Source: Psettodes erumei (lineage: Eukaryota > Chordata > Actinopteri > Pleuronectiformes > Psettodidae). Taken from it: a DNA stretch of 64,000 nt. The stretch covers positions 3,935,501 to 3,999,500 of the forward strand of contig JAFBJZ010000635.1 of assembly GCA_016785225.1 (NCBI GenBank), written 5' to 3'. The notes beneath the pieces are model-generated. The model saw nothing but the letters and a program-made list of their open reading frames with translations. It searched no databases and had not been told where the DNA came from. Within the stretch, counting starts at the first letter, position 1. The number at the start of each line of letters is the position of its first letter. Positions 32,801 to 47,070 of this stretch are shown here, piece after piece. Position numbers and translations under genes: made by a program.

Positions 32801-35800
32801 CAGGAATGCGGCCTATACTGTACACGTTATCGACTCGTGACCGGGAGCAGATGAAAGGTCGACCTTTCTGATGATTAAACACGATGTAACTGACGACGGC
32901 GGCAGATCAGTGGCCATGAGATGCTGGAAATGGGAAGGTGGTGAACTACAAACATTAAAAATAGGTAAAACAAAAACTGTCAATATTTTAGTATGATTGA
33001 TGAAGTCTGTAAATCTTTAATGTGAACTGTTGTGTTAATTCATCAAATGTTTCTCTCCAAATCAAACAGCATCTTTTATTTTGAGTTTCTCTCTTCTGTT
33101 TCTGAAGCCCGGCGGTGCGACGATCACTTTGTTTAAAAGTAGCATGTTCCCCTCTCAGATAAACACTGACTGATCCTCATATGGAGCCCATGAAGGAGGC
33201 CGGGCCCCCGTGCCACTGAGGGGCCTTTGAGAAGACATCTTCCTCTCATCCCTTTCTGTCTGCAGGTCTAATCTTCCCTGTCTGCGCTGGACGCAGCTCA
33301 AAGCTTTGCTTATTTGCCAGCCTTCGCTGTTTACCTTCCATCGGAGATTTGCACAGCCGGCTCATCAAAGAGTCGCTTAAAGCTCCTGGATGATCGCGCA
33401 GACATGATGCTTTTTGAGAGTAAACAGTCGCGTTTAGTCGTTTGTGCAACACGCCAGTGACTGCGTCCTTTCATAAAACCACCGTGATTAAGTTAGTTTG
33501 TCGCTGGCACAGAAACAAACAGGAACTGAGAGCTGCTATCAGCCTGACATGTTTTTCACCGCTTAGATGGAAACTCCGAATGAATATAGGAGCATTATCA
33601 GAGTGTAGTGGTGACTTCTAATAAGAAGACACTGCACACACCTCTTACCCCCTGCAGGATAAGTCAGTGCCAGATGCAACACAGGATCCTGTTCAAGAAA
33701 ATGAAGAAACTCTGGATCAGCCTGATTCACCCAGTTCATTTCAAGTGTCAGTTCCCTGGTTTCGTTAAGCTGCTGCTGGTATTTGTGTGACCAGCACTAT
33801 AAGCAGCGCTCAGTTTCTCCTTATTTTACAGCAGTAATGTTTTAATTCACACTCACATCAATCCAAAGCGCCGCACACCTGCACTTATTTTTCTTTGCCG
33901 CCACACATTACATAAGCCTTCCACTACACTGAATTCATTAAAGCGACTTCCTGAAGCCAGGTATGGTTATAAATTAACAGTGTTTATTAGCACGCTCCAT
34001 TCGTTTGCTTCGTTTGATATTTCTAATTCAAATATTGTTTTATGCAAATGGAAAAAAGGCAGGAGAGAGAGGGAGAGTGCTGGGACGGCCTCCACATTCC
34101 TCCTCAGTGAGCGGCTTGTTTCGGTCCAGCGGCTCCTCGCCCTCAAAGTGTGAGGACACACCAGAGCAAACTGTGATAGAGAAAGCTGTGGAAAATGTGA
34201 CATATTCAGAGTTTAGAAGACGATCGGGGGTTTTCATGAGGGAATGTGAGCGGCGGCTGTCCACGCTGAGTCATGTCGGTCAGGCCGCAAAGTTTACAGT
34301 TTGGTGTTGACAGAAACACCCAAGAAAGACGAATATAGACCAGTAGTTCTATGAATAATCAGATTATATAAGCTTCATTAGATGCTAAATTGGGTTTTTT
34401 GTTGATTGTTAAAAGTCTAAAAGGTTTCCTGCTCACACAGATGTTTGGGGCGCATACCGCTGAAGTTGTTCTTGGATTCTGGAGGGAATTTCTCACTTGC
34501 TATTGATTTTGCAACCTCACTGCAGCAATTATTGTTCATACTTTTGAGTTACCCTGCACCAAACTCAAGTCAGACATCCAAGTGAGACCCGAGTCAAGCT
34601 CGGCTGTCTCCAAGACTCCTGCCTTGAAGATTGACTATGGTTTTGATCATTTTCTCTTTGACAAAGACTATTTCTTTTTTTTTGGCAAACTAGGTAATAA
34701 AACAGAGCACAATGGGAGCAATGTGCGTGTATTTGCACGCTTGTGAGAGAAAAAGAAAATTAATGTGATTAAAGAGGGCTTAAAAAAGGACATGCATAGT
34801 TCCGCGTACCAATGTCAGGCCTATTTATACGATTGCACAGTGATAAACAACTTGTCTTTAAATCATGTTTGCCAGATATCTCAGCAGACTTGGCAGGTTG
34901 GAAAATATTTGTCATTTGCATTGGAAAGAAAAAAAAAAAATCTTGTAACTCTCTGCAGATGTGCATGGTTTGTGTCAAAGGTCCTTATTATTGAATTTTT
35001 TATATTTTTTATACCCAGACCTCAAAGTGATGGTGGGTTTTCAACTAACAGCTGTTTTGTGGGAAACAGACCAGCGGTGGCCAAGTTCATGTGATAATTT
35101 CAATATTGGTCAAATTAAGTGACTAATTCCGGGAAGCCAAGCTCACGGCTCAGAGTTTTGCCATGTGATTTTAAATAGGTTCTTTTCGACCGCCCCCCGG
35201 CCCGAGCGTCGCCATGCTGGTCCGCGGATCACCAGGCGATGTGATGTAATCCTGTCGGGATGAGCCAGACACTTTTGTCACCGGCCTGCAGTGGCCGTCT
35301 TGCATCATCTGGCACCGGAGCTTCTGGATATAAAACCTGCGGGCTCGCCGTCCAACTGTTGTGAAGGGCTGCGTAAATTCTTAAGATTTAATTTCCAAGG
35401 ATTGAAGTTTTAGCCGTCTGAATTCACTGAGGGCTCCTTGATGGAAATGAGCAAACAGGAGTATGTCTGAACTCCGGGTCGCACCTCTCATTGCTCAGGT
35501 GTTCCAGAACAGGAAAGGGAAGTCTTTCCAAACCCAATTACAGTGATCGGTTACAGCTGAATCACAGTGTCATCCAGTCGGGTCAGGAGGAGAAGTTAAA
35601 GGGCGAAGTTAAAGACGGGATGTGGGGAGGATGTGGAGATGGTTATGGAATATGGAAAACTGAGGAGGGAGACGGCGGAGTGCATCAAACGAGGCCTCAT
35701 TTCCAAGTTTGCTCAATATTGAATTAACGTTATCTTGTGTAAAGAGGAGAGGCCAGACGCTGAGGTGCAGCACGAGGGGGAGCCGCAGGGTGTCGGGTGG

Positions 35801-38800
35801 CTCCGCTCCGCACAATGCCCCTCTCTGTCTGGACCGCTCAGCCAGCCGTGGTCCCATACTCCCTCACCTACCCCGTCACCACCCCCTTTACCACCAGATA
35901 TGCTCCGGGGCTACAGAAACAGGGTGGAGGGGTGGGCGGTGGGCTGCCCAGGCCTCTGCATATTTTGGTTTGTTGTTTTTTTTTTAGCTGGCCTCCTCAG
36001 AGAGAAGGGCCGTCTGCTGACCTTGTGGTCAAATCTACGTTTCCTGCTCTGGCAAACACGGCTATATCCTTCCAGGAACGAACCTTATATCCACCTGCGC
36101 CGGACCCGGGACACACGCAGGCACATGCCGTCCACGCGCACAATCACGTATACACGCACATCCAACCACATGGCAGGAGAGGAAATGTTCATATACACTT
36201 ATTCGGAACAAAATAGACGGAAATAAAGTAAAACAAACAGGAGTTGCTCGGATGAAAAGGGATGAGCTGGAATTTCTTCACCGCTCCCTGACTCCTGCGT
36301 TCCTGAACAGCTTTGTGTTCGGTGCTGCCACAGGTGGCTGGAAGGTAATACTGCAAAATGACAGGAGCTGAAACGCATGTGATTTGTTCAAGGAAACATT
36401 AAAGGAAAAAGAAGTTGACTATAGTTAAAAAGATGAGACTGAACCGGTTCCTGTTTCCACCAATTTGCACCCTCCACAACATTTCCTCATTCTCTGAATG
36501 TAACTTGCGCCCAACACCCCATCATCAACATCACTTACTTGTACTTAATCCACCCTATGTATTTGGGGAGCACAGTATCTTCACCTTAAAGTGAATTAAC
36601 TGTTAGACTCTTGCAGAAAGAAACAACTTTTCCCAAGGTGGACATTTCTCTTGACTCCCGCACAAATTTTGAAAACAGCTGCAGAAGATGTTTTGGTATT
36701 AGAAAAAAAAAATCCTAATACTGTGGACAGTGTCTCTGAGCAACCTTAATGTTGACTCCATATTTACATATGGTTTAAATGATGACGCAGATTGTGTCAA
36801 CACCTATTCATCTTTCACATGCTCGCTGGGCCACATTTGCAGGTGCGAGTGAACTCCCTCCATCCCGCCTCACCTGCCGCCTCCTGTGTTTTTAGTCGCA
36901 GACTGGGATTTTATCTGCAGCCGGCCGCTTCAAGGGCTCGTTTCCCTCAGAGCGGCAGGCAGGACAGGAGGACACACCTCGGCCGCTCGGTATCAGGTAT
37001 CTTTTGGCATGCCGACTGAAAAATGATTTCCTGAGTTTAAAGACAACGCAGCCCCTCGGCATTTAAAGTCGCGGGGCGCGGGTTCGCGTGAAACGAAGCA
37101 GAAAATGTGCCGACGCAGGTGCCACGGGAGGTTTAGGTGAATTCCCCACACGTGCTCTGCCATGAGGCGTTCATGTGACCGGGCCGCTCCAGGGACATCC
37201 ATCAGTGTCCATTAGAGAAGCGGCGGCGGCTCGAGGACTGTCACAGCGAGCATCTGTTGAGCCGTTACGTAACGCTTAATAAGGCTGCGGTTTTGGTTTG
37301 GCTCCTGACAGAGCGGCGCTGTGCTGGGGACGGAGGAGGACGACTGGCCCGTCATACCTGGCTCGGTGACTTTCTGTAGCTCTCTGACAGATGTGTGCAG
37401 AACAAAGACGCAGTATGTTGTGTACATATACACATTATGGCCTTCATGGGAGTTTTTTTTCCTCTGCTGTGCTTTACTTTCATTGTTTCATGTACTTTGC
37501 ATGGCTTCATCTCTCAGCTCCTCTTTCAGTTTTATGGCTGTTTTATCTCCTGGTTTCTCCCCTCTGCTCCAGCTTTATCCTCCTCTCCCAGTGTTGACAG
37601 ATTTCCTTTTTTAGTTGAGGACCGTCTTGTCCACGGAGCGGAGACAGACTGATAACACGCTGTCTGGTTGGTCCAGGTTCCTGTTCCCCGGCGTGCTGTC
37701 ATCAGCTGATGTCCTTCCCAGTCACCGTGGAGATCTGCTCGCCCTTTTCCAACGCCGCGAAACAGTGAACAGTCAAAAACAACCATAACATGACCATTAA
37801 AGGACCATGCTGTAAAAATACTGAGTCCACTAAGGACATCTACCTCTTTATTTCAAACAAGCCTGAATGTCACAACAAATATGACTCAGGGAAAAATATG
37901 CTGTGTTCATAAAGAATATAGTCGTTGCAGCTGAGAGCTCCTCATACTGAACCAACGAGGCCCATTTTTTATTTTCTCTAAGAATTCACTGCCATTACAT
38001 TTATTCAACTATGAATGTACACGTCTTTCATTTTCATCCTTCAGCCTTTTCCCCGCCTGATCATCCACAGAGTTGAAGAAAGTGAAAGACAGAGTTAGAG
38101 ACGAACGACCCCGAGCTGCAGCCGCTCACGTTGACGGCACGCCGATCGACGTGCAGCGTGAAACACACAATCTCAGCATGAGGAGATGCCACAGCTCTCA
38201 CCGCTGTGTGAAATGTAACACGCAACTGTGCAGGGTTGCCGTAAGCAGCTCTGGCTGACACCATGACTGCGGCGTTTGTGCGAAGCGCGTTAAATGAGCG
38301 TGCGGGTTGCTATTCGCACGCGTGTGTGCTGTTTATGTTCATGACAGCGGCCGGAGGAGGCGGCCTCGCACCGGGGCGCTGTGAGGCGCTGCACAATGTC
38401 AAACAACAAAACACAACCCCGGCTGGCAGCCGACACACAGACACACCAATTCACTCATCTGTACTCTCCTAATTTACACCTCCAAAAGAACAGACCCCGA
38501 GTGTGTGTGTTAGCGTGTGAATGTCACGCACGCACCAAACCCCCGGAGCTCTGAAAACAGACTTTGGAGGGCGGTCAGCTCGGAGGGGCGTCTGATGGAG
38601 AAGAAAAACAAACGGGACAGAACCAAACACCGGACCCAACACAATGAGGGATCAGTGCAGAGAGCTGCAGCAGCCACACTGACTAAGTCTGAGGGAAACC
38701 ATCATTTAAAGTTACTGTGCACAGGTTTGTATGTGATTACAGCACATTTTAAGATTTTGTTGAAGGTGATGAAAACCTGTCTGAGGAACAGAACGCTGCA

Positions 38801-39161
38801 CAAAACCTCAAAGATCCTGATTCCAGTCCCTGGTACCTGGATGCTGGACCTCAGTGGTTTCCTCAGTACTGAGCAGTGAACTGAGGTTATTTCCTCATCT
38901 ATAAAATGCTGTGTAGTCAGAGCATGTGTCTGCGACCGTCGGCCATATGAACATCACAGGCTGATAATGCTCGTTGTCAGGCTCACGTTAGAGTCACCGA
39001 TGCTGGAATGCAGTTACATGAAGGAGCTCGCCCGTTAACGGCGTTCAATTAGATTCCAGCTCGTCTCTTTTGTCCTCTGTCCTCTCAGCACCTCTGCCGT
39101 CAGGGCGAGGGTTCAGGGAACAGAGCCCGGCCTTCAGGCTGCCTCGTGAGGCCTTTGGCTG

Positions 39162-39163
<2 letters not shown>

Positions 39164-39202
<39 letters not shown>
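39164..39202 (+). repeat. (TC)n microsatellite, 39 bp
   Basis: Perfect pyrimidine dinucleotide run. Confidence 0.97.
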
Positions 39203-39204
<2 letters not shown>

Positions 39205-40432
39205 AGGCCCCCTGGCCCACCGCTCTCTTTTCCTGCTTTCCAAACAAAGTGGGTAAAGTCAACACATTTGGAGGAGAGAGCTGTGAGACAGGCCTGTGGT
39301 TGTCAGCTGGCAGAGGGACGTTCGCCAGCCCCAGGTTCCCGGGTGTGAGCGAGCGAATGAAGGAGTCAGTGAGTGTGAGAGCGGGGCCGCATCAGCGGGG
39401 AGGCTCAGGCGCTGCAATCATTCGCTACGTTGCTTCGTCCGCCGTGATCATAAGACGGACAAATATTTGCGGCTGATTTGTGTTAGATAACGCGTGTCGG
39501 TCTGTGCAAGCTTTGACCCAGTGAACCCGAAAGTCCTGTGCACTAGAATGCATTTAGCATCAAAACCAAAAAATTGAAATATCCATATCTTACTGAATTA
39601 ATAATCAATATTAGTAATGCTGTATTCGCAGAGCTCGACGCAGTTTTGACGTCTTTGCCCTGGTGGTCTCACCACCTTAGTCCACTTTCACTAGACCTAC
39701 AGACCCACTGATCCAGACTTCAGATTGGCCGGAACCCGGGTTGTGCCTGAGGAAGCGCAAACTGTGGGTGTTTCTGCGTCTTAGTGCGAGTGTACACGTG
39801 CCCTGGCCCAGTACCAGTCGGTAAATACGACAGAGCCATATAAGCCACGGCAACGGCGCTGCTGACCCAGATCAGAGACAAGAAGGCCTCACAAGGACAG
39901 AACCTAATTCATATGCCGTTCACGCTGCGCGCAGGAAGGAGGTGTGAGGGACTGGGTCGGTGCCACGCCGCAAGGATGTTATCGTCGGCCCCTGACCCGA
40001 CGAGAATCAAATGAAACGGGTCTCTCTTCGTTTTGGCTCAAGAGGTAAAACGCTGAGTGGATTTTGCTGATTGCAACAGAAATTTGTACATGGGTCAGTC
40101 TGATATAACAGCTGGCCAAAACTACTGAGCCGACTCTGATCGGCCTTCATCTCCCTGACTCAAGGAACCGACAACCGAACTCAGGAACGAACAAATGTGA
40201 TTCAGGATTTTACAGAGGTTTTGTTTCACATGGTCTAAATGCAGACTATTGTTTGGTGCTGCTTCACTCTCAGAAGGTTTTCAGATAACATTCTGGAGTA
40301 ACATACACCAACCTCTTGGTGTATTTTATAAAATATTGTCATTCGAGATCTGAGTCTGAAATGCAGTTTCATTCTAACAACGGTCCCAGTTGTGTGACGA
40401 CAAAGTAATTTACAGTCACTTATATTATGCAA

Positions 40433-40510
40433 ACATTGACACTGGTCACCTCTGCGTTAAAGTGTCAATGTAAAAATGTCAACGGTTGCCTGAGTGCGTG
40501 AGGTGACCAG
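40433..40510. repeat. Nested inverted repeats
   Basis: ACATTGACACT (40433-40443) pairs with AGTGTCAATGT (40461-40471). CTGGTCACCTC (40442-40452) pairs with GAGGTGACCAG (40500-40510). The two pairings share bases at 40442-40443, so they are alternative structures. Confidence 0.75.
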
Positions 40511-42902
40511 GAGTCAGAGGTCAAAAACCCATTAACACCTCGGTCCTCAAAGACAGACCTTATAGCAGCAACCAGCACCGTCACCGGCAAAATATGTTCA
40601 AAAGTGTTTGCTGTGTAACTATGTTTTTTGCATTATTAAGAAAACAGTCCCAGTCTCACTGCGGCATGTGACGACGTGCAGAGCAGCGACCGCCACAGGA
40701 GGTGGACTGATGAACATAATAATGGGAAACATGCTCTTAGTTAATGACGTCATTTCCTTCCATGTGATGCACAGTAGCTGTCGTGGGTAACGCTCCTGTT
40801 TACACCAGCTAAGGAGTAATACTGTGAGCACACCCCACAGAGTCGCACATGTGTTAATTGTTTAATATGGAGTGAGATCATGTCATGCAAGAGGCCAATG
40901 TTCATTAACAACATGTGGCAGCACTCAGCTCATACTCTCACTGGGAAAACGAGGTCCAAACCTTCAGCTCGGTGTTCATGTCGGTGGCGTTATCAGCTGG
41001 TCGGAGCAGCTCTGTAGCCCGGACACAAAACTGACCTCAGCACAGAGGCGACTTGCTCGGCTTCAACCGGACGTCTCCCCGTTATCTGACCCTCTCTGAG
41101 TCGTGTCACGCTGTGAGCAACTGCTGCTACCGCTGCTCGACAGCGGCGGCGAGGTCCCCGCGCTGCATCACGTCACACCACCGGGCGCTGACGTGCCGTG
41201 CAACACCTCCTCGCGAGCGTAGAGGCCGCCGCGCGTGAATCCGGCCGAAGTCAAAGGGCCAATTCTGCTGCGCGGCTGCCTTACAAAGCTGCCGTTGATG
41301 CTGGAGGGGCCAGATGCCACTGGCAAAGACGGACGCTTGGCCCGAGGAGAAAGACGAGCTCTGTTTTCTCTTATGCACCGTTTGATTTCAAGAATCAATT
41401 TTTACTGCGGAGATTCCAGGCGCTGGAGTAAATATATGTATTCTCCTTTTGCGGCCATCCAAAAAGATGTCCTGCAACTTCATAGAAAAGTTCCCTGTGT
41501 TCATATTACACTATCCAGCCCTGTATCACCTGCATTAATGTGGAAAATCTTCCATCAGAGCACTCGTCTGTTAAAAGAAATGTTTGAGCCTCCAGCACAT
41601 GAATGGATATTAGCGATCGTGATGACATTGTGGAAGTATTTTGGCAAAGTCGGTGTTTTTGGCGCCTTCTCCGTCTCTGGACTCGGACACGCAGCAGATC
41701 ACACTGTCCCCGTCCTCTGCCTTGTTTTATGTGTGAGGTAAATGTGAACACTTTCAGCTGCAGCTCAAAACAAAAGACCGGGTCCAATTCATCTCTTAGC
41801 GATGAGACACTAGCGCCGCTGCTGCCATATCAGCCACAGCAGTTCAGATTTATCTCATGAACGCCTTCTGCATTTTTACTGGCCCTTTGTAGACATGGAA
41901 TATGTGACATCGTTAAGCTAATAGCTTTCTTAAATCCTTAAGACCTTTTCTACAGGTCCGATGGTGCCGACTGACAACAGTAGCAAAGGTTCAACTCAAA
42001 CAGAAGTTCATCTGCAGCAAGACGAATTTCACATCTCACACGGTTTCACCCAACAGGAGCGGCTGTTTCAGGTTAGGGCGTGGCTTTCTACAAATATCAC
42101 AAAAAAAACAACACAAAAACACAATATGGCTTCCTTTGACTCAAAATAACCTCCAACTGCACCCGTGTTATGCAAGTCCACTAATCTTTACATACAAAGA
42201 ATGACATTTCTGCCTACAGGCGTTTTTGGGGTTTATTGGTGGGCAGAGAAAACAAACCACCTCAGACAGGTTTTCATCAAGTCTTGTGTGTAGTATTAAA
42301 GGATTTCAGCCAGCTGGAGCATAAAAATATGCCCCCTAAAACACTCCACAGCTGAGCGCTGTGAACCGGGTGGCAGAGCCGGCCTGTTTTTTTGAAGGCG
42401 CAGACAAAACTCTTGGCCTTGATCTGAATGATTTACACTATTATGCTCAGTGCAGGCGTCAGCAGCAGGAGTGCTAGATTCATGTCTGCTCAGATGGGCA
42501 TTTAGTTGGAATGGTCCCCACACACCATGAGTCTGATCTGTAGAAGTGAAGCTTGTTGGCACAACAAATGTTTCAGGCAACTCCAGCCACCTACATTATG
42601 TTCTATTCTCTACAGCGTTTGATTTGAAGTGAATCAAAGCCTGAGGACATGATACAAGCCGACATGTGGTTTGCATTCCTGATGGCACGTTCAGCGCTTT
42701 TGGGAATCATTCGCGCAACAGCGTTCTGCCCTCATTTAATATTTAGACTGGGTTCGTTTTGTGGCAAGTTGAGTAAATACTCATCCAGTTCTCCAGAAAA
42801 TATCCAGAAATTCAGTTAGAGTCAACAATGAATCAGCTGCAATTCTGAGGAATCGTGGAGTTTAAATCAAGGAAAAATGACAAACACTTGCGAGTTCAAG
42901 TC

Positions 42903-42949
42903 TCTCAAACTGAAGAATTACTGTTATTATCATTATTATTATTATTATG
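42903..42949 (+). repeat. (TTA)n-like repeat
   Basis: Imperfect ATT/TTA triplet units. Confidence 0.85.
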
Positions 42950-44738
42950 AAGATATTCTCTGTGTCATGCGGTTTGGACTCTTGCTCAGACTAAACAAGA
43001 AGCGTGTTGTGTGTGACGATGAAATGATGAAAATAATCCATATGGAAGTTTTATGTGGTCTTGTCTCTTTACTAATGAGTATGAAACATAAAAGAATGAA
43101 AACATTCCTATAGATAAACATATAAGAAAATGTGGATCCATTTATGTGGTATTGCGCCTGTTTTATCTCTTCATTTCTCTCTCCTTAGTTCATCGGTTTG
43201 GTTTATTTGACTTGGACTGTCGACGAGATGTGCCCAGAGTTGTTTTGTTTTGTTTGTTTGGCTACCTGCTCTTCATTATGACTCAGTCATTATCATAAAA
43301 GAAGGGAGCAACAGACCAGACACATTTCTGAAAACTACTAAGAGGCTAATTTCCACAGCTGGACAAAGAATCAGCATCTGGATCCCAAAGTCTGTTGCCT
43401 GGAGTTGAACCACAAGTAAGTGACGGCGAAACACTCGGGCATTTGTGGCGCTTTGTTTTAACCCTGGCATTTGTTGGACAAATAAAGACAAAGAGCTTCT
43501 CTGCATTTGCGGCTGCGCTGCCATGAGTCGGTGCAGTTTGTTGAGTGATGGAGGTGGATGTCACTGCTCTTGGTAGAACTAATATTTACATTCAGTGATT
43601 GTTGAATTTTCCAGTAAACGCGATGGAAAAAAAACACCGATTCTGAGCGCACGTTATCTCCCGTGAGATTTCAGCTGTTGAAGGACACTTTGCTGCTGAG
43701 GTAAAATAGGTTTTCCAGCACCCTCATCTACTGACATATTGTGTGGTTGGAGAGTCTCATGTTTGCCGGTAGCTCTAAAGGCCCTCTGTTCTCCATCCAC
43801 AACAAAATATGGGGTAAAGTGAGGAAAACCGACACGACGAGGGGGGAGACAACGAGGAAACACAAGACAGGAGGAGACAAAAGAGAAGACACCTCAAGAG
43901 AAAAAGATTCAAGGCTGGAGGAGCTGAGGCTGCTGGTGCTGCAGCATGCGGCACAGTGTCGGTCTGTCCAAACATCTGTCTGTCCTGCTGTCACAAAGAT
44001 ACTCTTATGCCAGACGGCCGACATGGTGCGAACCTGCTGATCCAGAAAGAGGAAGAGTCCCGACGCTGCACAGGCGAGATCAGCGAACAAGTTCAAGTGG
44101 TGCTTCTATTATGGGATGTGTTACGTCTCCGCACTAACATAATATCTTTTGTTTAACAAAAATCAGGGGAAATTGACTTTGTGCCGTCTGTGGCGGCTGA
44201 TACTGGCGCTTAAAACTCTTACAAAAATAATCGGTGGCATTATTATAGAAATTTTACTCTTTATTGCTCGTTACATAATCGTATCCACCACATACATTTG
44301 TTATTTTAAACTTCCACTGTCTGGTGGTTAAATTATCTGTCACAGGAAAGATATACAGCACATACTGTATAAGCAGTAAAGAGCAGAGAAGAATTTGGCG
44401 AACACGCCAGGATGGAGCAGTTTTATTATTCTTATACGTTCTATAAATATTGAAAATTGTCTTGGTGTGTTAACTGACCAGCTGTAGTCTTGTGTGAGAC
44501 CTGTAGTAGCACATGAAAGCTTTCTCTTTAGAGTTTATATTAACTTAAATACTACTTTTATGACTGATCTGCAACATCATTGATAGAAACATGCCAACAG
44601 AGCAGAGAGCAGGAGCATCTGAGTTATGCCCCATTCTTAAGAAAACCTTATTTCTAATCCCCCTGACATTTGTAATTCTACTCATAACTAAAGTACAGCC
44701 AGGAACATTATTGAACAATAAAATCTTTTTGTAGAACA

Positions 44739-44880
44739 TTATGATGTCCCAGTCAAGTTGACCTTTGACTTTTCACCAAGAAAATCTAAAGAGGTCATCG
44801 TTGAGTCCAAGTGAACATCTGAGCAACATTTAAAGAAATTCCTCAGGAGACAACACGAGGACACGATGCTTAAACACAAC
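44739..44880 (+). repeat. Dispersed teleost repeat, family B, copy 1
   Basis: 'gttgacctttgactttt', 'gagtccaagtgaacatctg' and 'aaagaaattcctcagg' match a fish repeat I recognise, whose consensus contains TTGACCTTTGACC and TTGAGTCCAAGTG. A second copy lies near 52035. Confidence 0.6.
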
Positions 44881-46157
44881 TTCCTTGCTCTGAATGAACA
44901 TGAGGGAGTCGAGCACGAGCAAAGACAAACCAGGATGAACAGATGAACGCTGCGGTCAGGAAGCCAAACCACACAGAAGGTCCACAAAGACAGACATCGG
45001 TTTGATTGATCACTGATCAGTGGGACATGAAGCAGAACATGAAGCTGCTCATCACGTGCAACACTGAAGAGAAAAGACGACCTAGAAAACAGCAGGTTTG
45101 AGCGACTCGGAGCGTGTCCATAAAATTTTTCATGGGCCGGAGCGAGTGCAAAGTATTCAGGAGCGTTGTAGTGCTGAAAATACAGAACAATTAATCTGTC
45201 ATAATATTAGCTTTAGTTGCTCCTGTCTATCTGGACCATGGGATCAGCTAGAAGGCAGTCCAGATCAACACCTGTAGGTTTAGTCTGATCCTCCAATGGA
45301 TCAATCAAATCCCAGCATTCCAGAGGGAGCCGTTCCCCCGGCGCTCTGCAGGAATCCCTGCTCCAGCTCCCCGCCCCCTCCCCATTCAGGAATGTCCTAA
45401 AAACATCTTATCTGATGGGCCCTGGCTCTGTGGTACTGGTGCATGGTAAACTGACCCAGGTTGGCCCTGTCCTGAGGGACATTTTGTAACCCTGAAGGCC
45501 CCTGGCCCCAACATCAGTCTGGGTTTGATGGCTGTCCCCACCTGCAGAGGTGGCTCCTGTACATTGGGTCTCCTTGTCACATGACTTTGAGTCGCTCTCT
45601 CTGCTTCTGCTGTCAAAATGTAAACCATCAGAATGATTTGGGTCTCACATTAAAATCTGAAGCTTTATCGCTGCTTTAATTTATATTTTCCCATTAAAGA
45701 CTGATGAAATCATTTTGTAATGTGTAAGGAGTCACTTGCAATAATAATTTGACCTGTTTTAATACTCTGTATCACTATCATGACTACCAGCACAGTTTCC
45801 AACAGTCAGCAGGCAAGTCCAGTATGTACAGTACCTGCTCGGCACCAGAAGACGCAGCGCAGCCTGATTTATTTCTCGCGGCTTGGCCGAGTCCACATCA
45901 CATCTAAACTGTGTGTTGGGACTGTGAATTTTGTACTTAAGAGTTGTCAGTTACAGTTTGTTGTGCTGCCCACAAATAGGGAAAAAAAATATTCCTAATG
46001 CAGGTTTGAGATACATGGCGCCAGAGTTTTACCCATTTGTGGTAAAGTAGTCATCAAACACAATTACTGGCATGGGAAGACGTACGTGTTGATGTCCTCA
46101 CTGTACACCCGCACAGTTCACACGGCTCCCTGCAACGTTTCAGATTCTTTCATGACA

Positions 46158-46180
46158 TTGTTATTATTATTATTATATAA
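46158..46180 (+). repeat. (TTA)n microsatellite
   Basis: Short TTA triplet run. Confidence 0.85.
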
Positions 46181-46639
46181 CTTTTATGCTTTGCAGACTA
46201 ACACATATACGAGACAAATGGTAAAGCACCACAACTGTCTCAGAGGACACCCCCCGCTGACCTCAAATCAGAAAGACGACACATGGTTGTACATGTACTC
46301 TATACATACCCACAACTGGAGGCAGAACCACAGCAGTGACAAAAATACCAGAACCCCTCTGGATCCATTCGGGACTTTGATTCGACGGATGCGACGTGGA
46401 AATAACTTCTGGAATGAGAAACCCTTTTTCCATTTCTGACTATACTTTCACTTCTTCATCTGTCATTTCCTTATGTAACACATGAAAGTCAGTCCTGGAT
46501 AAAGAAACAGCCGGCTCGCCGGGTGCCAAAGCAAATCTGCGCTGCGTGGCCTCAGCAGGTAAATGCGAACTGAATTGCACTTCAACACATGTAAACACGT
46601 GGAGAAAAGGAAGAGGGTGGATTAGGATGATTTAAAAGC

Positions 46640-47070
46640 ACATTTCCTAAAGGGTTTAGACAAAATGAGCACGGGGCCGACGATCGTTAGGTGGATTTCT
46701 TTGGCGGCCCAGGTAAGAGCCATTCCTCTCATGCCGGGACGCGATGAGGCATTTGATTGAGCCGAGGGGCCGGGAGGGTTCACAGAGCCCCGGACTCACA
46801 AAGACGCCATTCTGCTGGCGCAGAGAGAGGAACAGCAACACCCAAGGAAAGTATGACACGGGATGTCCAGGTAAACATTTCCAAGGCGGCTGAGTTTACA
46901 ATCGCATGTCAGCCGGCGCGCTCTTCCTCGCCTCTCCTCATCGTCCCTAATGGCCTGAAACCCTCTCTAACCGGAGGAGATGTGAGGAGGTTTGAGTGCC
47001 GGGCGTTGGTACACGGCGGTTTATTTTCCCTCTGTGTAAAAACATTCCAGGCCGACCAAAGATTGGGAAC
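46640..47070. other. GC-rich, conserved-noncoding-like segment with an ATG-to-donor mini-exon
   Basis: An ATG with A at -3 (46665) opens 16 codons (MSTGPTIVRWISLAAQ) that end exactly at CCCAG then GTAAGA (46712/46713). A second donor-like site CAG/GTAAAC follows at 46876. No downstream exon was recognised, so this may be chance within a regulatory element. Confidence 0.25.

Larger units (their letters stand above)
32801..46639. other. Gene-poor DNA
   Basis: No gene recognised. It contains a CT microsatellite, nested inverted repeats (40433-40510), ATT repeats and one copy of a second dispersed repeat (44739-44880). The longest ORF, 168 codons at 41235-41741, shows no domain and was rejected. 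Confidence 0.6.

Noticed and set aside
35735..36226. Overlapping 163- and 139-codon plus-strand ORFs
   Set aside because: Two frames open together over the same GC-rich DNA. The residues are low complexity and match nothing known.
41235..41741. 168-codon plus-strand ORF as a gene
   Set aside because: No recognisable domain, uneven composition, no promoter or splice context, and other frames are nearly as open in the GC-rich start.
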